Of a stretch of 64,000 bases of DNA, positions 23,824 through 36,411 are shown piece after piece; positions within the stretch are counted from its first letter, which is position 1, and every line of letters begins with the position of its first letter. The position numbers were made by a program, and so were the translations under genes. Source of the DNA: Anagrus nilaparvatae (taxonomy: Eukaryota; Arthropoda; Insecta; Hymenoptera; Mymaridae); contig JAKSXM010000272.1 of the NCBI GenBank assembly GCA_022575985.1, forward strand, positions 23,866,501 to 23,930,500, written 5' to 3'. The notes below the pieces were generated by a model. It was not told the DNA's origin, did no database searches, and worked only from the letters and a program-made list of their open reading frames with translations.

Positions 23824-26800
23824 TTTATACAGAGTTATATGGAGCGTTTTTAGCAATATGGCGTCGCTACCCCCCACTAACAGTTTTTAACGTTTTAAAA
23901 TCGCTATATCTTCGTTAAAAATCATTTTTATTAAAAATAAAAAAAAATGTATCGAATATTTTTTTGAATATTTTTAGAATATCGAAAAACCTGAGTGCCG
24001 TGAAAAAGCTCACCACTTTTAATGTAGAATACGTGATTATTCTTATGGAGTGGTCACAAACATGTTAGGGAATTGAAGAAGCAAAATACGTTAATTGGTA
24101 AAAGTAACAACATACAAAATAAAATTCAAAATATTGCATGAAATAAAAAATTCACTTGTGGAAAGCGGAATTCCGTTTCCCATTAGTTGAATAGGGGACT
24201 TGCATGGATCAAAATTTTGATAATTATTAAGAGATCTTCGTAAATCAGAAGTGATTTGCTCTAAATGATAGGAGATCTAAAGATATCTCGCCAATTTTTC
24301 TATCTATTTAGATCTCTTTAGATCTCCGAAGATCACTTTTGACCTCTAGAGATCAAAAAAGATCTGCGGAGATTTAGAGATATACCGAAAATTCGTCGGG
24401 TCCCATATTTTAAGTAATTTTTGTAAGTGTTAAAATTATCTGAAATAAAAGAATTTTTAGATACTATTTGATTCTTTTTTTATTAATAATTATTATTTTC
24501 ATAAAACAAACTATCAATAATTCTATAACTTATTATCTAACAATAATATTCTCTCAACGAATATTTATTTATTTTATTTGAAAATTATTGAATAAATTCA
24601 AAACAATAATACAAGAGCTAATAATTAATTCTTTAAAAATTAACCTACTAAAAAATGAAAAATCTTAGTAAAATCCTATCTTACAGTAATTTCTTTAAAA
24701 GTTAAAACTGATTTTTTTAGCCAAAAAATATAGGATTTAAGGAAAATTTTAAGCCTGGTTAGAAGATTTTTCACTAATTTTAAATTATTGCATTTTAAAA
24801 TATTGAATTTCCAGTATTTGAGATAAGATACCACGTTTATAATAAATACCCCTGAATTTTTTAAATTCAAAATAAATATTTATCATAAAGTTCTCCTTAG
24901 AAAAGTTTTTTTTTTTTTAATTTCTGTTTGATTTAGTGGTTCACATTTAAATTTCCTCCAGTAAATTGTCTATTGGCACCAACAATTTCTTGATTTGAGA
25001 AAGTAGTTTAAAAAGAACGGATTTATGCGTAAATTAAAATTTATTTTGAAGCTAAAACAAAGAGAAAATTTTTCGAATTTAAATTATTTGCACGTATGAA
25101 ATAGTATGCATAAAGAACAGTTAAATCATCTGCTCAGGTTGGGCGCAGTTGCGCTAATCGTGTGCCATGATTTTATCTAGGATTAAAAAAAGGTATCACT
25201 TGCGTAGGGCGCTAATTCCTAGGTATCAGTTGCGCTAACTATCTGTGCCACCATTAAAAATTCATATTTTATTTTTATATTTACATTTTATTTATTAAGA
25301 AGTATTTATTTAAATTTGAATTATTTTTTAACTATATTTTTTACAAACTTTTTGAACATAATCAAAACGCGTTATTGCTCCCAATCTATATTTGTTATAA
25401 TTATTATTTAGGATGCTTCCTGATGATATTTTTATATCAGCCTGTAAAAAAATATATACATTTTCCAAACATTTCTTTGAATTTTCTGTGAAAAGATTCA
25501 CAAGAATTTGTAGTACGTTCAGATATAAATTCATCAGAATGGTCATAAAATCTTCAAAATAAAAAACTTTTCAACTTCCTCTGATTTTAAAAGTGGTAAC
25601 CCAAACAAGTAATGCAGCCATTTACATGACTCTGAACCTTCTTCTGATTTAAAACCTTCGTTATAAATTAGTGAAACCTAAAAATTTTATTTTAAACATT
25701 TGTTTATAATAAAATAAAATGAACATTGGCGCAACTGAAACCATGAATATTTAATTCATAGGCGCAACTGATACCATGAATATTTAATTAGGTAAAATAT
25801 AATCTATAATCTTGGCACACGGGATTAGCGCAAGTGAGCAAAAAAAAGGGGAGATTAGCGCAACTGGCCATAACCCATCTGATCCTTTTCAAAATCTTTT
25901 TTATACAAATACTCTCCCTTAATTTTATACTTTCCAGATCTTATTCAGATAATTCTGTTTATAAGATTTTATCATAGTCATCCATTATTATTATTTTTAG
26001 ATATTTCAAAAGGTCATATTTCATATATTTAATTTAACTTTCAGCCAAGTGAACCATACCCACCGAGCCAGGAGTCCAATTTCAACAGAAAAAGTAACTT
26101 CAAGAGGTTTCCAATAAGTAGTCAAGTATTATTTCATAAGGTAAGTTCCAGCACAAATAAAAATTTCCTCCATTTTTTACATGGGACATGTTTATAAACA
26201 GGGTGGATTTTTCAAGTATGTCATTTTGATGGGGAGTCAAAGCTTATTGATATCTCTTGAATCTGCCTGTTCAAATTAAATATTTGGAAAATATCTTACT
26301 AATTTGAAAGATAAGCTTACTGTATAATGAATTGACAAAATTGACTTGATCTTCATGTTTGCTCAATATAAATCTTAAAAAATCAAAATATAAGAATGAA
26401 ACTAAGTATTTAGCATATCAGAATCAAATTAAAAATAAACGAAATTTTCTAAATGCAAAGAAAAGAGAGTTGCAATTAATTAAAACATTCTAACTATAAG
26501 GAGGCAAAGCAATTTTAGCCTAACGCAGAATAACATGTTCATTCCTAAAAATCTAGCTTCGACCTTAAAATTGACATAAATTAGTTCATATTTTATTGCC
26601 AAATATGTGGTATTTTATGGAGCAAATTTCGAGGTTCCGTAAGAAACAGTGTAACTTTCGTTGGCAGTACTTAAAAGTAATTAATTTTTCAAAACCTGGA
26701 GGATTCTTAGAAATAATAAATACGTATGCTAAAATTTCTGGAAACCTTAATTTTATAATTATTGGCAAATAATTTTATAAAGCCGGAACAACTAATAAAA

Positions 26801-27491
26801 ATATGTTTTATTAATAGTTTGTAAAAATTTGAAAAAATTATTTAAAATTTTCAGTTATGTATAAAAAATTAATATTTTAATACACAAAAATTGAGAAAGT
26901 TAAAAATAATTTTTAAATACCGTAAGGTTTAGTCAGAAGAACAGTCTACAAGCTTATATTTCTTATTTTTAATTTGGTTATTGATTAATTTTTCAATAAA
27001 TACTCTTTATGGCCAAAAATAATTACTAAATATTTTTCTCTGCATTTTAAATTATATTCTGTTTTTTCTCAAGATGACAATTTTCAATACATTTATATCA
27101 TGTCTTTTTATAAAATTTATACATTAATAATTTGTCTGAATAAAACGCACATCACTGTTAATTACACGATATTTTTAAATAATATTTTACAGTTTTAATA
27201 AATATAAATTACAGTTTAAAATATTTCAATAATAAAGAAAATTTAACAAGATAACAGCAAAATGTAAAATACTTTGAATTCTGAAAGGAATTTTAATTTC
27301 TTGAACGAAATTTATATTAATTTAATCTTTTACCCAATAGTAAACGACTTTGTATTTATTTTCAGAATTAATAGACGCGTTACGAATAATGAAACTAACT
27401 TATGCGTATAAAAAAAATAATTGTCAAAAGTTTTTTAATTTTTGCATCTAAAATATAATTTTTAATTAGACGTTGTCCTTTTTTTACTAAA
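23824..27491. other. ZF5-ZF6 spacer right of the foldback
   Basis: Bases 24230-24400 are unusually rich in AGATCT/GATC motifs (GGAGATCTAAAGATATC and its complement), a small inverted-repeat region. The MULE relic follows at 25137. From 25.9 to 27.4 kb I see no feature. Confidence 0.5.
25137..25875 (-). mobile_element. Mutator-like (MULE) transposon relic
   Basis: Ends resemble each other as inverted repeats (GGTTGGGCGCAGTTGCGCTAATC left; GGTTATGGCCAGTTGCGC right) with extra GCGCAACTGATACC subterminal copies. The minus strand between 25640 and 25328 reads, with frame changes, GLPLLKSEEVEKFF then SERTTNSCESFHRKFKEMF, then a stretch ending YVQKVCKKYS. The RTTNxxE-F-H signature is that of the C-terminal part of MULE-family transposases. 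The catalytic region is gone, so the element is dead. Confidence 0.7.
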
Positions 27492-29446
27492 TTATTTACG
27501 AAATTCTTCAAAAAGAGCATTTGTCATGTTCGCTACTTCTTTTTTTATTTCGTCCTTCACATCAGCCCAAATGCAATCAGCAAAAATTTCATAATTCAAA
27601 TCATCTGGAACGTATTTTTCTTCTTTCACTTTAACAATGCCTGTTTCCAAACCTGAAGAAAAAAATCAAATTTTTTATTTTATTTTCAACATTTCATGAC
27701 GTATTTTCTATACTTACTTGCTAGTGAATTTTCATTTGTCGCTAAATTTTTATTTGCCTCATATTCCACCCCAAGCGAATGTTTACTTACAGCTTTTGCA
27801 TCCGACGATTTTTTTTCACTCCTAGTAAAGTACTGTTGGATTGATTTATTTTCTTTTTTCTGTGAATTTTCTTTGCTCTTTACAGTCATTTTAATAATTT
27901 GCGAATGATTTTTAAGATGATAAGTAATTGACTTCTTATGTTTAAAAGACTTTTTACAGTGATTGCAATTATAAACCTTACTTAAACCTTTTTCTTCATC
28001 GTTATTAATCTTCAGTAAGTTACTCGAAGTGTGAAACTTTTTATGTTTACGAAAATTACTTGCATTTTCAAAACTTGTATCATATAAATTACATTTGTAA
28101 TGTCTACCAGTGTGAACCCGAATATGACTTTTTACTTCAAATTTTGTCATAAATTTCTTGCTGCAGAGATCGCACTCGAATATCTTAATACCAAAGTGAG
28201 TTTTTTCATGACGACGAATACCACTTAAATCTGTAAAATTTTTGTCACATGCGTCACACTTATAAGGTCTATCGCCAGTGTGAACTCGAAGATGTTTTAG
28301 TAAATTACCCTTTTCCATAAATTTCTTGTTGCAAAGATCACACTCAAATCTCTTGATGCCAGTGTGAATTTTTTCATGAGCTCGGAGATTACTTGAAATT
28401 TTAAAAGTCTTGCCACATGAATCACATTTGTAAGGTCTCTCGCCAGTGTGAACTCGAAGATGTATTTTCAGCTCAACTTTTGTAATAAATCTCTTACTGC
28501 AAAAATCGCACTCGAATTTCTTGATGCCGGAGTGAGTTTTTTTATGAATTTGAAGACTACCTAACTGAGTGAAAGTCTTATCACATGCATTACATTTGTA
28601 AGGTCTCTCGCCAGTATGAACTCGAAGATGTCTATTTAGATCACAATTTTTAAAAAATCTCATGCTGCAAAGGTCGCACTCGAATTTCTTGATGCCAGAG
28701 TGAATTTTTTCATGACCTCGAAGATTACTTATATCTGTAAAAGTCTTACCACATGAATTACATTTGTAAGGTCTATCGCCAGTGTGAACTCGAAGATGTC
28801 TTTCCAGATCAGCTTTTCTAATAAATCTCTTGCTGCAAAGATCGCACTCGAATTTCTTGATGCCAGAGTGAATTTTCTCATGAGCATGAAGAATACTTAA
28901 AGCACTAAAAGTCTTGCCACAAATATCACACTTGTAAGGTCTATCGCCAGTATGAACTCGAAGATGTCTTGTTAGATCACCTTTTCCAATAAATCTCTTG
29001 CTGCAAAGATCGCACTCGAATTTCTTGATACCAGAGTGAGTTTTTTCATGACGTCGAAGAATACTTGATTGATTAAAAGTCTTGTCACATGCATTACATT
29101 TGTAAGGTCTTTCGCCAGTGTGAACTCGAAGATGTTCTTGTAAATTACCCTTTCGAATAAATTTCTTGTTGCAAAGATTGCACTCGAAATTCTTTATGCC
29201 AGAGTGAGTTTTTTCATGGTTATAAAGACTAGCTAACTGAGTAAAAGTCTTGTCACATGCATTACATTTGTAAGGTCTTTCGCCAGTGTGAACTCGAAGA
29301 TGTGTTTTTAGAGCAGCTTTTGTGATAAATCTGTTGTTGCATTGTTCGCATTCAAATTCTTTAATGCCAGTGTGAACTTTTGTATGATAACGAAGAGATG
29401 GTATGGATTTGCAGATCTTCGAGCAATATTCACACTTGTATTCCAT
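27492..29446 (-). CDS. ZF6: 18-finger C2H2 protein, longest in the array
   Basis: Coding exons are 29446-27718 and 27652-27492 (65-nt intron, GTAAGT...TTCAG), about 629 residues. It starts [16 protein letters not shown]. Eighteen fingers run almost without break to about residue 520; finger 17 has Tyr in place of its second Cys (YKCNLYD), the rest keep all ligands. Helix contact positions differ between fingers (for example RKGNLQE, GKGDLTR, RKADLER, KNCDLNR) on a nearly invariant framework. After the isolated finger 18 come IQQYFTRSEKKS and the tail IVKVKEEKYVPDD... [18 protein letters not shown]. Leader exon 29773-29816, intron 1 29483-29772. Upstream flank is shared with ZF9. Confidence 0.92.
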
Positions 29447-29772
29447 ACTTTAAATGGTTGTTAAGATTAACTTTAAAAAAATCTGTGGAAATAAAATAGT
29501 TCTAAGTGTAAAATTTTATGTATCTGTTATTATTTTATTTTCTTATACACTTAAATAATTATTTTTATTAAATAATCAATAAGCGGTTATGTAAATACTT
29601 TTAGTTTTTCTTTAAATATTTCTATCTGCATTTTGCTTTGAAAATATTTAGTGCTCGTTTTTAAAATAAATAATTTCTAATTTATATTCAAAGTTTATTT
29701 TACAAAATATTAAATTAAATTTATCGTTGAAATAATTGGGCACTTCTGACGAAATTTAAAAGAATTACTTAC

Positions 29773-29858
29773 AGCTAGTTTTCTTCCAAGCGACCAGCAG
29801 CGTACTAAACTTTGAAAGTACAAAATGTTTGAATTTATAAATTTAAACAATCCCCACT
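29773..29858 (-). promoter_or_regulatory. ZF6 promoter block and short leader exon
   Basis: Box GTGGGGATTGTTTAAATT at about 29840-29857, AGTACGCTGCTGGTCG from 29816. The leader exon is only 44 nt (29816-29773) and ends GCT|GTAAGT. Acceptor TTTCCACAG at 29483-29484. This is the short-leader class shared with ZF8-ZF11. Confidence 0.62.
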
Positions 29859-30298
29859 TCTAAAATTAATGCTCAATATTATGAATCAAAACTCGTTTGT
29901 TTATTTCATTTGACAATGCTCGTTGCTATGATTAAAATTTTATTTGTTTTCTTCTTTCTACCATCTACAAAATTTATTGGTCTTTTTCACTTTTATTTAT
30001 ATTAATTATTATTTTGCCTTATAAAATATTTTTTAACGCTTTTCACTAATTTTGCTCTGAATTAACTTATTATTATCATTTTCTTTTATTTATTTTTCCT
30101 ATAATTTGGCATTTTAAAAAATATAATCTATTACTTAAAAATTATGGTACATTATGCAGTTAGGGAGGGAAGCTGAAAGTTCGTTCCTTTGGAACGTATC
30201 CCACTTTTGCAAATAATAATTTTAAAGTAAATAATATAAATATGTTATAAGACATTTTTTAAAATCTCTTAATTTTTAAAGCTAGAAATAAATGTAAC

Positions 30299-30772
30299 TA
30301 AATATAGAAGGTTTATAACCGAAATTACAATCAAAATCCAGGAAATTTCTTAATTTTAAATAAATGATCACTTAGGAGCTAACAATTTACATGGACGCTT
30401 ATTTTTATTAGTGCTTGAGGGAAAAAATACTTTGTAAGAATTCCAAGTTTCTCTGCTTGAAATTTCTTGTGTTCTGAGGAATTAGCTTAAATTCGATAAA
30501 AATATAAAATATGACAGCGTTTTTTGTAAAATTGCCTAAAAACCCTATTTTATAATATTTTCGTAACATTGAGCCCTACGTTTCTAGGCCCAGAAGATGC
30601 GTCGGAATAAACTCGATGGAATACACCGAGGGTATATTGAGTGTTTCTTTAATATATTAAAGTTATCTATAACTATAGATTGTAATTTGAGGACACAAAT
30701 ATTTCGGTCTCCCTCATTAGTGGTTGGTTACATAACTGATTTTATTAATTGTGAACAAAATCAGTTTTCCAC
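30299..30772. repeat. Flank repeat A, copy 1
   Basis: Contains GATCACTTAGGAGCTAACAA and GAGCCCTACGTTTCTAGGCC. Copies occur at about 41905-42300 and 51810-52158, in each case leading into a zinc-finger relic. No gene in this stretch. Confidence 0.8.
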
Positions 30773-31895
30773 TATAATGAAGATTTTAATAGATTTTATT
30801 AAAATTTATGATAAAAAAGTAAAGAGCAAATAATAAAATATATCTAAGTTACTGTACATTTGTATGGTCTTTCGCCTGTGCGTAAGACATACAAATGTAT
30901 TATGATTTTATAGTTGCATCGTCGACAATTACATTTATATGGTTCTTCACCGGTGTGGCGCTGTTCTGTGTAAATGCCGGCGATGCTCCAAGATTGATGT
31001 ATTATATAATAATATGTTTAGGAAAGGGGAGAAGGGGGAAGCTAAGTCAATAATAAGTCCTTTTTAATTAATGAAAACAAAGAAAGAATTTAATAATAAA
31101 AGAGATTAATATTTAATATTTTATTTACAAAAAAAACTTATAGCTAGATTTGGCCATTTAATAAAATAAAGAAATATTTTTATTAGCCTCGTGGGCTTTA
31201 ATTATTTTGATGGACGCCATATTTTATTGAATCGTATGTGCGCGCACGGGTGTCGATTATACTCGCGTATATAAACTATAAAGTTAACATTATTAAAATT
31301 CCATCGAATATTTTCGACACGCGTGTTCACACATAGATGATTTTTCACACACTCATACAAATAGATTTCACTCACACATACGCGTAACCGCGTGAAAATA
31401 ATTTTAATAAATGAAAATGAATAATTAAATAAAACGAAATAATAATAACCCGAGGTACCTTTTCTTGAAATCTTGAGTCTTCTTTCTGGTCAGGCCTGGC
31501 TGAAATCTTCTTTCCTGGATTTCTTGTTACTTGGCCTGGTTACTGGTACTGGTTATTAACTATTAACTTTTTGGTTTGGCTGGAGCTTCTAATCTTTTGA
31601 GCTGCACTTGAATCCTTTACTTCCTGGTGCATAAACATACACTAAATTACACTGAGGGGAGAGCCCATGCTCTCTCCCTCTCTTAGAGAGCACTTTCTCA
31701 CAATAGCTGTTAACTGTTCAGCGGCAGAGACGAGAGTGTCGTACTCCCGCTTGTTTATACTTTTTCTGTGTTCCCGGCGTCTAGCGTAGTTAAATTCGCT
31801 GTTTCTTAATTAGAAAAGACGCACGAAATCACAAAATGTTTAAATATCAAATTGTCATAATACTTTACTTTTATAATGCAAATTATTGCATTACA
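30773..31895 (-). repeat. 3' LTR (1.12 kb) of the retrotransposon
   Basis: Starts TGTAATGCAATAATTTGC at 31895 right after the polypurine tract and ends CATTATA at 30773 (the other LTR ends CATTACA). Near-identical to the 5' LTR over about 850 bp, diverged and shortened in the distal third, where it carries zinc-finger-like coding sequence. Confidence 0.85.
30844..30984 (-). pseudogene. Zinc-finger coding fragment inside the 3' LTR
   Basis: Minus strand reads HTGEEPYKCNCRRCNYK then LYVLRTGERPYKCTVT and a stop at 30844-30846: two TGE(R/E)P linkers and finger starts in one frame. The CNCRRCNYK core is unlike the FECDLC/YKCDAC fingers of the array, so it derives from another C2H2 gene. Confidence 0.75.
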
Positions 31896-34494
31896 CCCCA
31901 CCCCTTAAAGTATGCCAGCAATTTTGCTGGTATACCTTAGACTTTTCTGCTTAAGGTCTCTTAAATATGAGCCTTAAGAGGTGGTGGATGTTCTGAAGCT
32001 TTAATTTACTTCTATGTCTATGTTCTAACTGGTTTATACTCTCATATCTTATAAAGATAACGTCTCGTTCTGGTAATTCTAGTTGCTGAATCATGAACAT
32101 ATCTCAATACTAGAATGAATAGAATAGCTTTCTCTATTTGCGTTACTGTAGCAACTCTGTTTGAGATTCTTCCTATTCTGGTACCTGGTGAATCAGCAAA
32201 TTGATCTTCTACTTCACTGCAATTTTTACACAAATTCGCCATCAATAAGTCTCTTGCTCGCAACGTTCACTGATAAGACCTATTGCCTTTTCTACCGGCC
32301 TACAGGAGTGCAGAACTATCTTTAACCTGGCGATAATTCTGTTCTTGATCAGATCAACTTCTTGCGTGATGAGCCTTATGATTCTAGGCTGAAAAGTGGA
32401 TTAAAAGTTTTCTTTCATTCGAATTTTGTTGACATGTTATAATTTTCTGGTGATATATTTTCTTTACTGTTTTGAGATGAAATGGTATAAAAGACTAATA
32501 TCTTGTATCTCATCTTTTGTCAACCTTTTTGCAGGACTTCTGCTACTTTCATTCCAAAATTTTTTCTTGATCGATCTTAACTGTCCTTAACGAACTTAAA
32601 ACTTGGCGCTCGTTAAAGATAAAAAACTTTATTTACTGGTTACTCTTTAGTACTATTATGAGTATCGCACGAGCGTCCTCAAACGATGCACTCACTTTTC
32701 TAACCTAAGAGTAAATTTACTGGTATTAAAATTTTAACTGGAAGCTAACTTTGCTGTACGCTTATCTGATCTTGATACAAACAAATCTATAGCTATGTTC
32801 TAAGAATTTTATATTCTTGAAACTTGGTCCTTAGTGCAAGCATATTTTCTGATTTCACTTGCTCATTAATCTTCCAAGGAGTTAGACTCAGACTTAAGAA
32901 GATGTAATTTTCAAAGGACCGATGACGATGCTAAATTTTGATGATCCACAATTAATCTTACCAAGAATTTATCCTTAAGCTAATCAGACATCTTCTTTTC
33001 AGAGCTAATTGTAACCATATCAAAATTTCTGGTAACGGTAAATTTTACACACGTGATTTTAACTTTAATTTATGTCGGTATCGGGCGATATAGTTTTCAG
33101 ACTCCTGAAAGCTTACGAGCTTGAAGGATCTCCCCCTCTCCCTAGGCCGAACCACAGGGTCGGTAAGGATCCCTTGGAGCCAAAACTTTACAAAATGTCT
33201 ATCTTTCATACTTTTGAAGTCTTACTATAATTATCTGGTTCTACTTACAAAAATTATTTTTTTTTTTTTCAAATTACTGTTATAGTAAAACTTCGAAACG
33301 GGTTACAAAATTTACTGGTTTTTACAAAATTTTATAAGACAATTAATATATCTTAGCATATTATGCAGTTAAATCTATTTAAAAAATAAATCAAACAAAA
33401 AAATTTTATTATAATGTTTCGTTTTTTCAGGGATTGACCCATATACATAAAAAGATATTTCTATTTTGGTGAAATAAATTTTAAATTATGTCGACTATTA
33501 TAAACTTTAACGACTTGTGCCTAAAATAAGGTCTGCGAACAGACCAGGTAAACTTTTAATTAATTAAAAAAATGAAATAAGTTGTTCAAAAAATATTTAA
33601 ATTGAAAAAAATTAACATAATAAAAATTTATTTTTCCAAAATTTTCTCTATATAGATTTATCCATATACAAATAATTAAACTTTGATATTTATTAGTTAT
33701 ATTACTGTGGAATATCCCATATATCCATTTACCCAGAAATTACAAGTTTATTATGTATTTTACTGTTTAAGAAAAAGAATTTTTAAATTTTAGGAAAATA
33801 TCCCATATATTGACTGTGGACTTGTAGTTTCTGTTCATAAATTACAAATTTTTAAAATTTAGGGAATATCCCATATATATTTTCAATATTTATGAAAAAA
33901 AAGAAAATTTTTTTTTGTTCAAAATTTTAGGGAATACTCCATATATAATTATTATATGTAATTTTATGAACTTTTAGATTTACTGTTTGTAAATCTAGAT
34001 TAAATTTTAAATTCACTAATTATTGCTTGAACATAATTTAACTTATATATTTTATGATATAATAATGGTTGAATTATTGACTTAGCTGTAGGTCTCCAAG
34101 TTGCAATTAGTGGATGCCACCACATTTACTTTAATGTTACAAAATAAAAAAAAATGTGGAAATTTTATTTTGTTTGATTTTCTATCTGTTTTGATCAAAA
34201 AAATATTTGTCAAAATTTACTGTACTTTACTAAAGTATAATCTAAAAATTTTCAATTTAAAACTTTCAATTTCTAATTTAACTTAATTTATTTGCAACTT
34301 GTTACCTAATTATGAACTAGTATGTCCAAAGGTCTTGGGGTTCTATATAAATAATAACAATAATCAGTATTTATAATAAGACTAAATTTTATCCTCTGTT
34401 TAAATTTAAAATTAAATATTTATAAAAATTTAAATAATTAAAAAAAAATTTAAATTATTTATTGCTATTATTTATCAAAAGAAGGGATGCCAGT

Positions 34495-35716
34495 TGTAAT
34501 GCAGAGTATAGCTATTAATTAATAAAAAAACTTTAAAAGACTTTAAAATAAAAGCTAACTGATTTGACATTTAAAAGGTCTTTCTCTACTATAGCACATA
34601 CCGCACATTTATATCTTTCTTTCTTTTATATGAGTTCAATTCAAGTAATTTACCCGTTATTATTATTAACTAATTAAAATACAAAAATGTAACAAGCTTT
34701 TATCAAAATCATAAACTGTACCTGTTATTATTATTAAATAATTAAAATATAAAATTTAATAAGCTTTTATCGAAAATGTAAACCGAGGTAATTTTACTTA
34801 TTATACAATTTAACTTACATACAAATTATCTGCGGCGCTCAGATTTGCCGGCTACAAAATCTTACCTTGAATATATTCCTGAAAAGGGGGGAGGGAAGGG
34901 AATAGCTAAGTCAATAATAAGTCTCTGATTAATAAGAAAATAATAACTGGATTTAATGAAAATAATGAGATTTATATAATTGGTTACAAATATTTACATT
35001 AATTTTTGGCCATTAAAGAAAATAAAAATAATATTTGATCGACCTCGTGGGTCTTAATTATTTTAATGGGCGCCATATTTTATTGAATCGTATGTGCGCG
35101 CGGGTGCCGATTATACTCGCGTATATAAACTATAAAGTTAACATTATTAAATTTCCATCGAATATTTTCAACACGCGTGCTCACACATAGATGATTTTTC
35201 ACACACTCATACACATAAATTTTACTCATACATACGCGTAACCGCATGAAAATAATTTTATTAAATGAAAATTAATAACGAAATAATAATAACGCGAGGT
35301 ACCTTTTCTTGAAACCTTGAATCTTGTGTCTGGTCAGGCCTGGCTGAAATCTTCTTTCCTGGACTTCTGGTTACTTGGCCTGGTTACTTGTACTGGTTTG
35401 GCTGGAGCTTCTAATCTTTTGAGCTGCACTTAAATCCAGACTTCCTGGTGCATAAACATACACTAAATTACACTGAGGGGAGAGCCCATGCTCTCTCCCT
35501 CTCTTAGAGAGCACTTTCTCACAATAGCTGTTAACTGTTCAGCGGCCGAGACGAGAGTGTCGTACTCCCGCTTGTTTATACTTTTTCTGTGTTCCCGGCG
35601 TCTAGCGTAGTTAAATTCGCTGTTTCTTAATTAGAAAAGACGCACGAAATCACAAAATGTTTAAATATCAAATTGTCATAATACTTTACTTTTATAATGC
35701 AAATTATTGCATTACA
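34495..35716 (-). repeat. 5' LTR (1.22 kb) of the retrotransposon
   Basis: Runs from TGTAATGC at 35716 to GCATTACA at 34495. Contains a CTCTCTAAGAGAGGGAGAGAG tract and the promoter-like AAAAGTATAAACAAGCGG. The distal third also holds a decayed zinc-finger stretch. Confidence 0.85.
34560..34620 (-). pseudogene. Zinc-finger coding fragment inside the 5' LTR
   Basis: Minus strand gives ERYKCAVC in one frame and RERPFKCQIS followed by a stop in another, matching the two finger starts in the 3' LTR fragment with a deletion between them. Its position relative to the LTR end is comparable. Confidence 0.5.
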
Positions 35717-35805
35717 CCACATTATTTAAACTTATTTCGGATTATAACCATAAATTGAATTTTATCATTATTTTATAGTCACAATATTAAGGAAAAGTAA
35801 ACCTT

Positions 35806-35950
35806 TTAAATATTGCCTTGATCTTGATACTCTGTCCGAATAAATCTCATTTTACAGTCTTCGCAATCAAATTTCTTCTTGTCACAGTGAGGTTTTTCGT
35901 ATCATTCGTGATGACTTAACTATTTAAGTCTTGTCAAATAAAGCAAACAT
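35806..35950 (-). pseudogene. Zinc-finger relic, copy 1
   Basis: Minus-strand sequence still reads YEKPHCDKKKFDCEDC and KMRFIRTEYQDQ, matching the [16 protein letters not shown] framework of the array, but the upstream half-finger contains stops. A 145-nt leftover of an older copy, just right of the LTR element. Paralogous to the relics at 42413 and 52286. Confidence 0.7.
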
Positions 35951-36411
35951 ACTTAATTGATTGATTATAAAATATTTAATTATAAGGTATAATCTACAAA
36001 TTAATTTCGACCTCTAGGAATGATATGTTTTTATGATTTTTGGCAAAATTATAATTGTTAAAACCTGTTGCAGTTTTGAAGAAAAATAACAGCTTAAATA
36101 TTGCAGGACAATAAAGAGAATTGACAGTTAATTATTAATCATAAATGCTTTTTAATTTTTTACTAATACTTTTTCATCCATTTTTTATTATAATTAAAAT
36201 AGGATAAATCCCCTGCACCTTGAAGCGCGTGAACCTCCTCAGTTCATATTTCATATTTTAGTAAATCTGTGACTGAAAGATTAGATAAATAGAGGTTCAA
36301 AATATTTTATTTTTATTTAAATTTTAATAAAAAATATGTTCCTTTACCAATTTATAGCTAACTGATGTAGTCAAGGCGCCAGCAATGTTAAATGCATCCA
36401 AAAATTTTGTT

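Larger units (their letters stand above)
30773..35716 (-). mobile_element. Decayed LTR retrotransposon, complete with both LTRs
   Basis: The element reads on the minus strand from TGTAATGCAATAA (35716). Its two LTRs enclose 2.6 kb without a long open frame; no gag, protease, RT or integrase motif is visible. A polypurine tract AAGGGGTGGGG (31896-31906) abuts the 3' LTR, and ACTGGCATCC follows the 5' LTR as a possible primer site. The 4-bp CCAC occurs on both sides (30769-30772, 35717-35720). Paralogous flanks at 42300 and 52155 run straight through CCACATTATTT without the element, which fixes the insertion point. It is either non-autonomous or internally deleted. A gypsy-like origin would fit the 4-bp duplication, but no protein supports a family call. 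Confidence 0.88.

Noticed and set aside
25328..25546. 72-codon open frame as a host gene
   Set aside because: It is the tail of a decayed MULE transposase and lies between that element's inverted repeats.
30597..30833. 78-codon open frame on the plus strand
   Set aside because: It crosses the junction of flank repeat A with the LTR element, and the equivalent frame is not kept in the other two flank copies.
32042..32263. 73-codon frame inside the LTR element as a retroviral-type protein
   Set aside because: No gag, protease, RT or integrase motif could be seen; the internal region is not coding in its present state.
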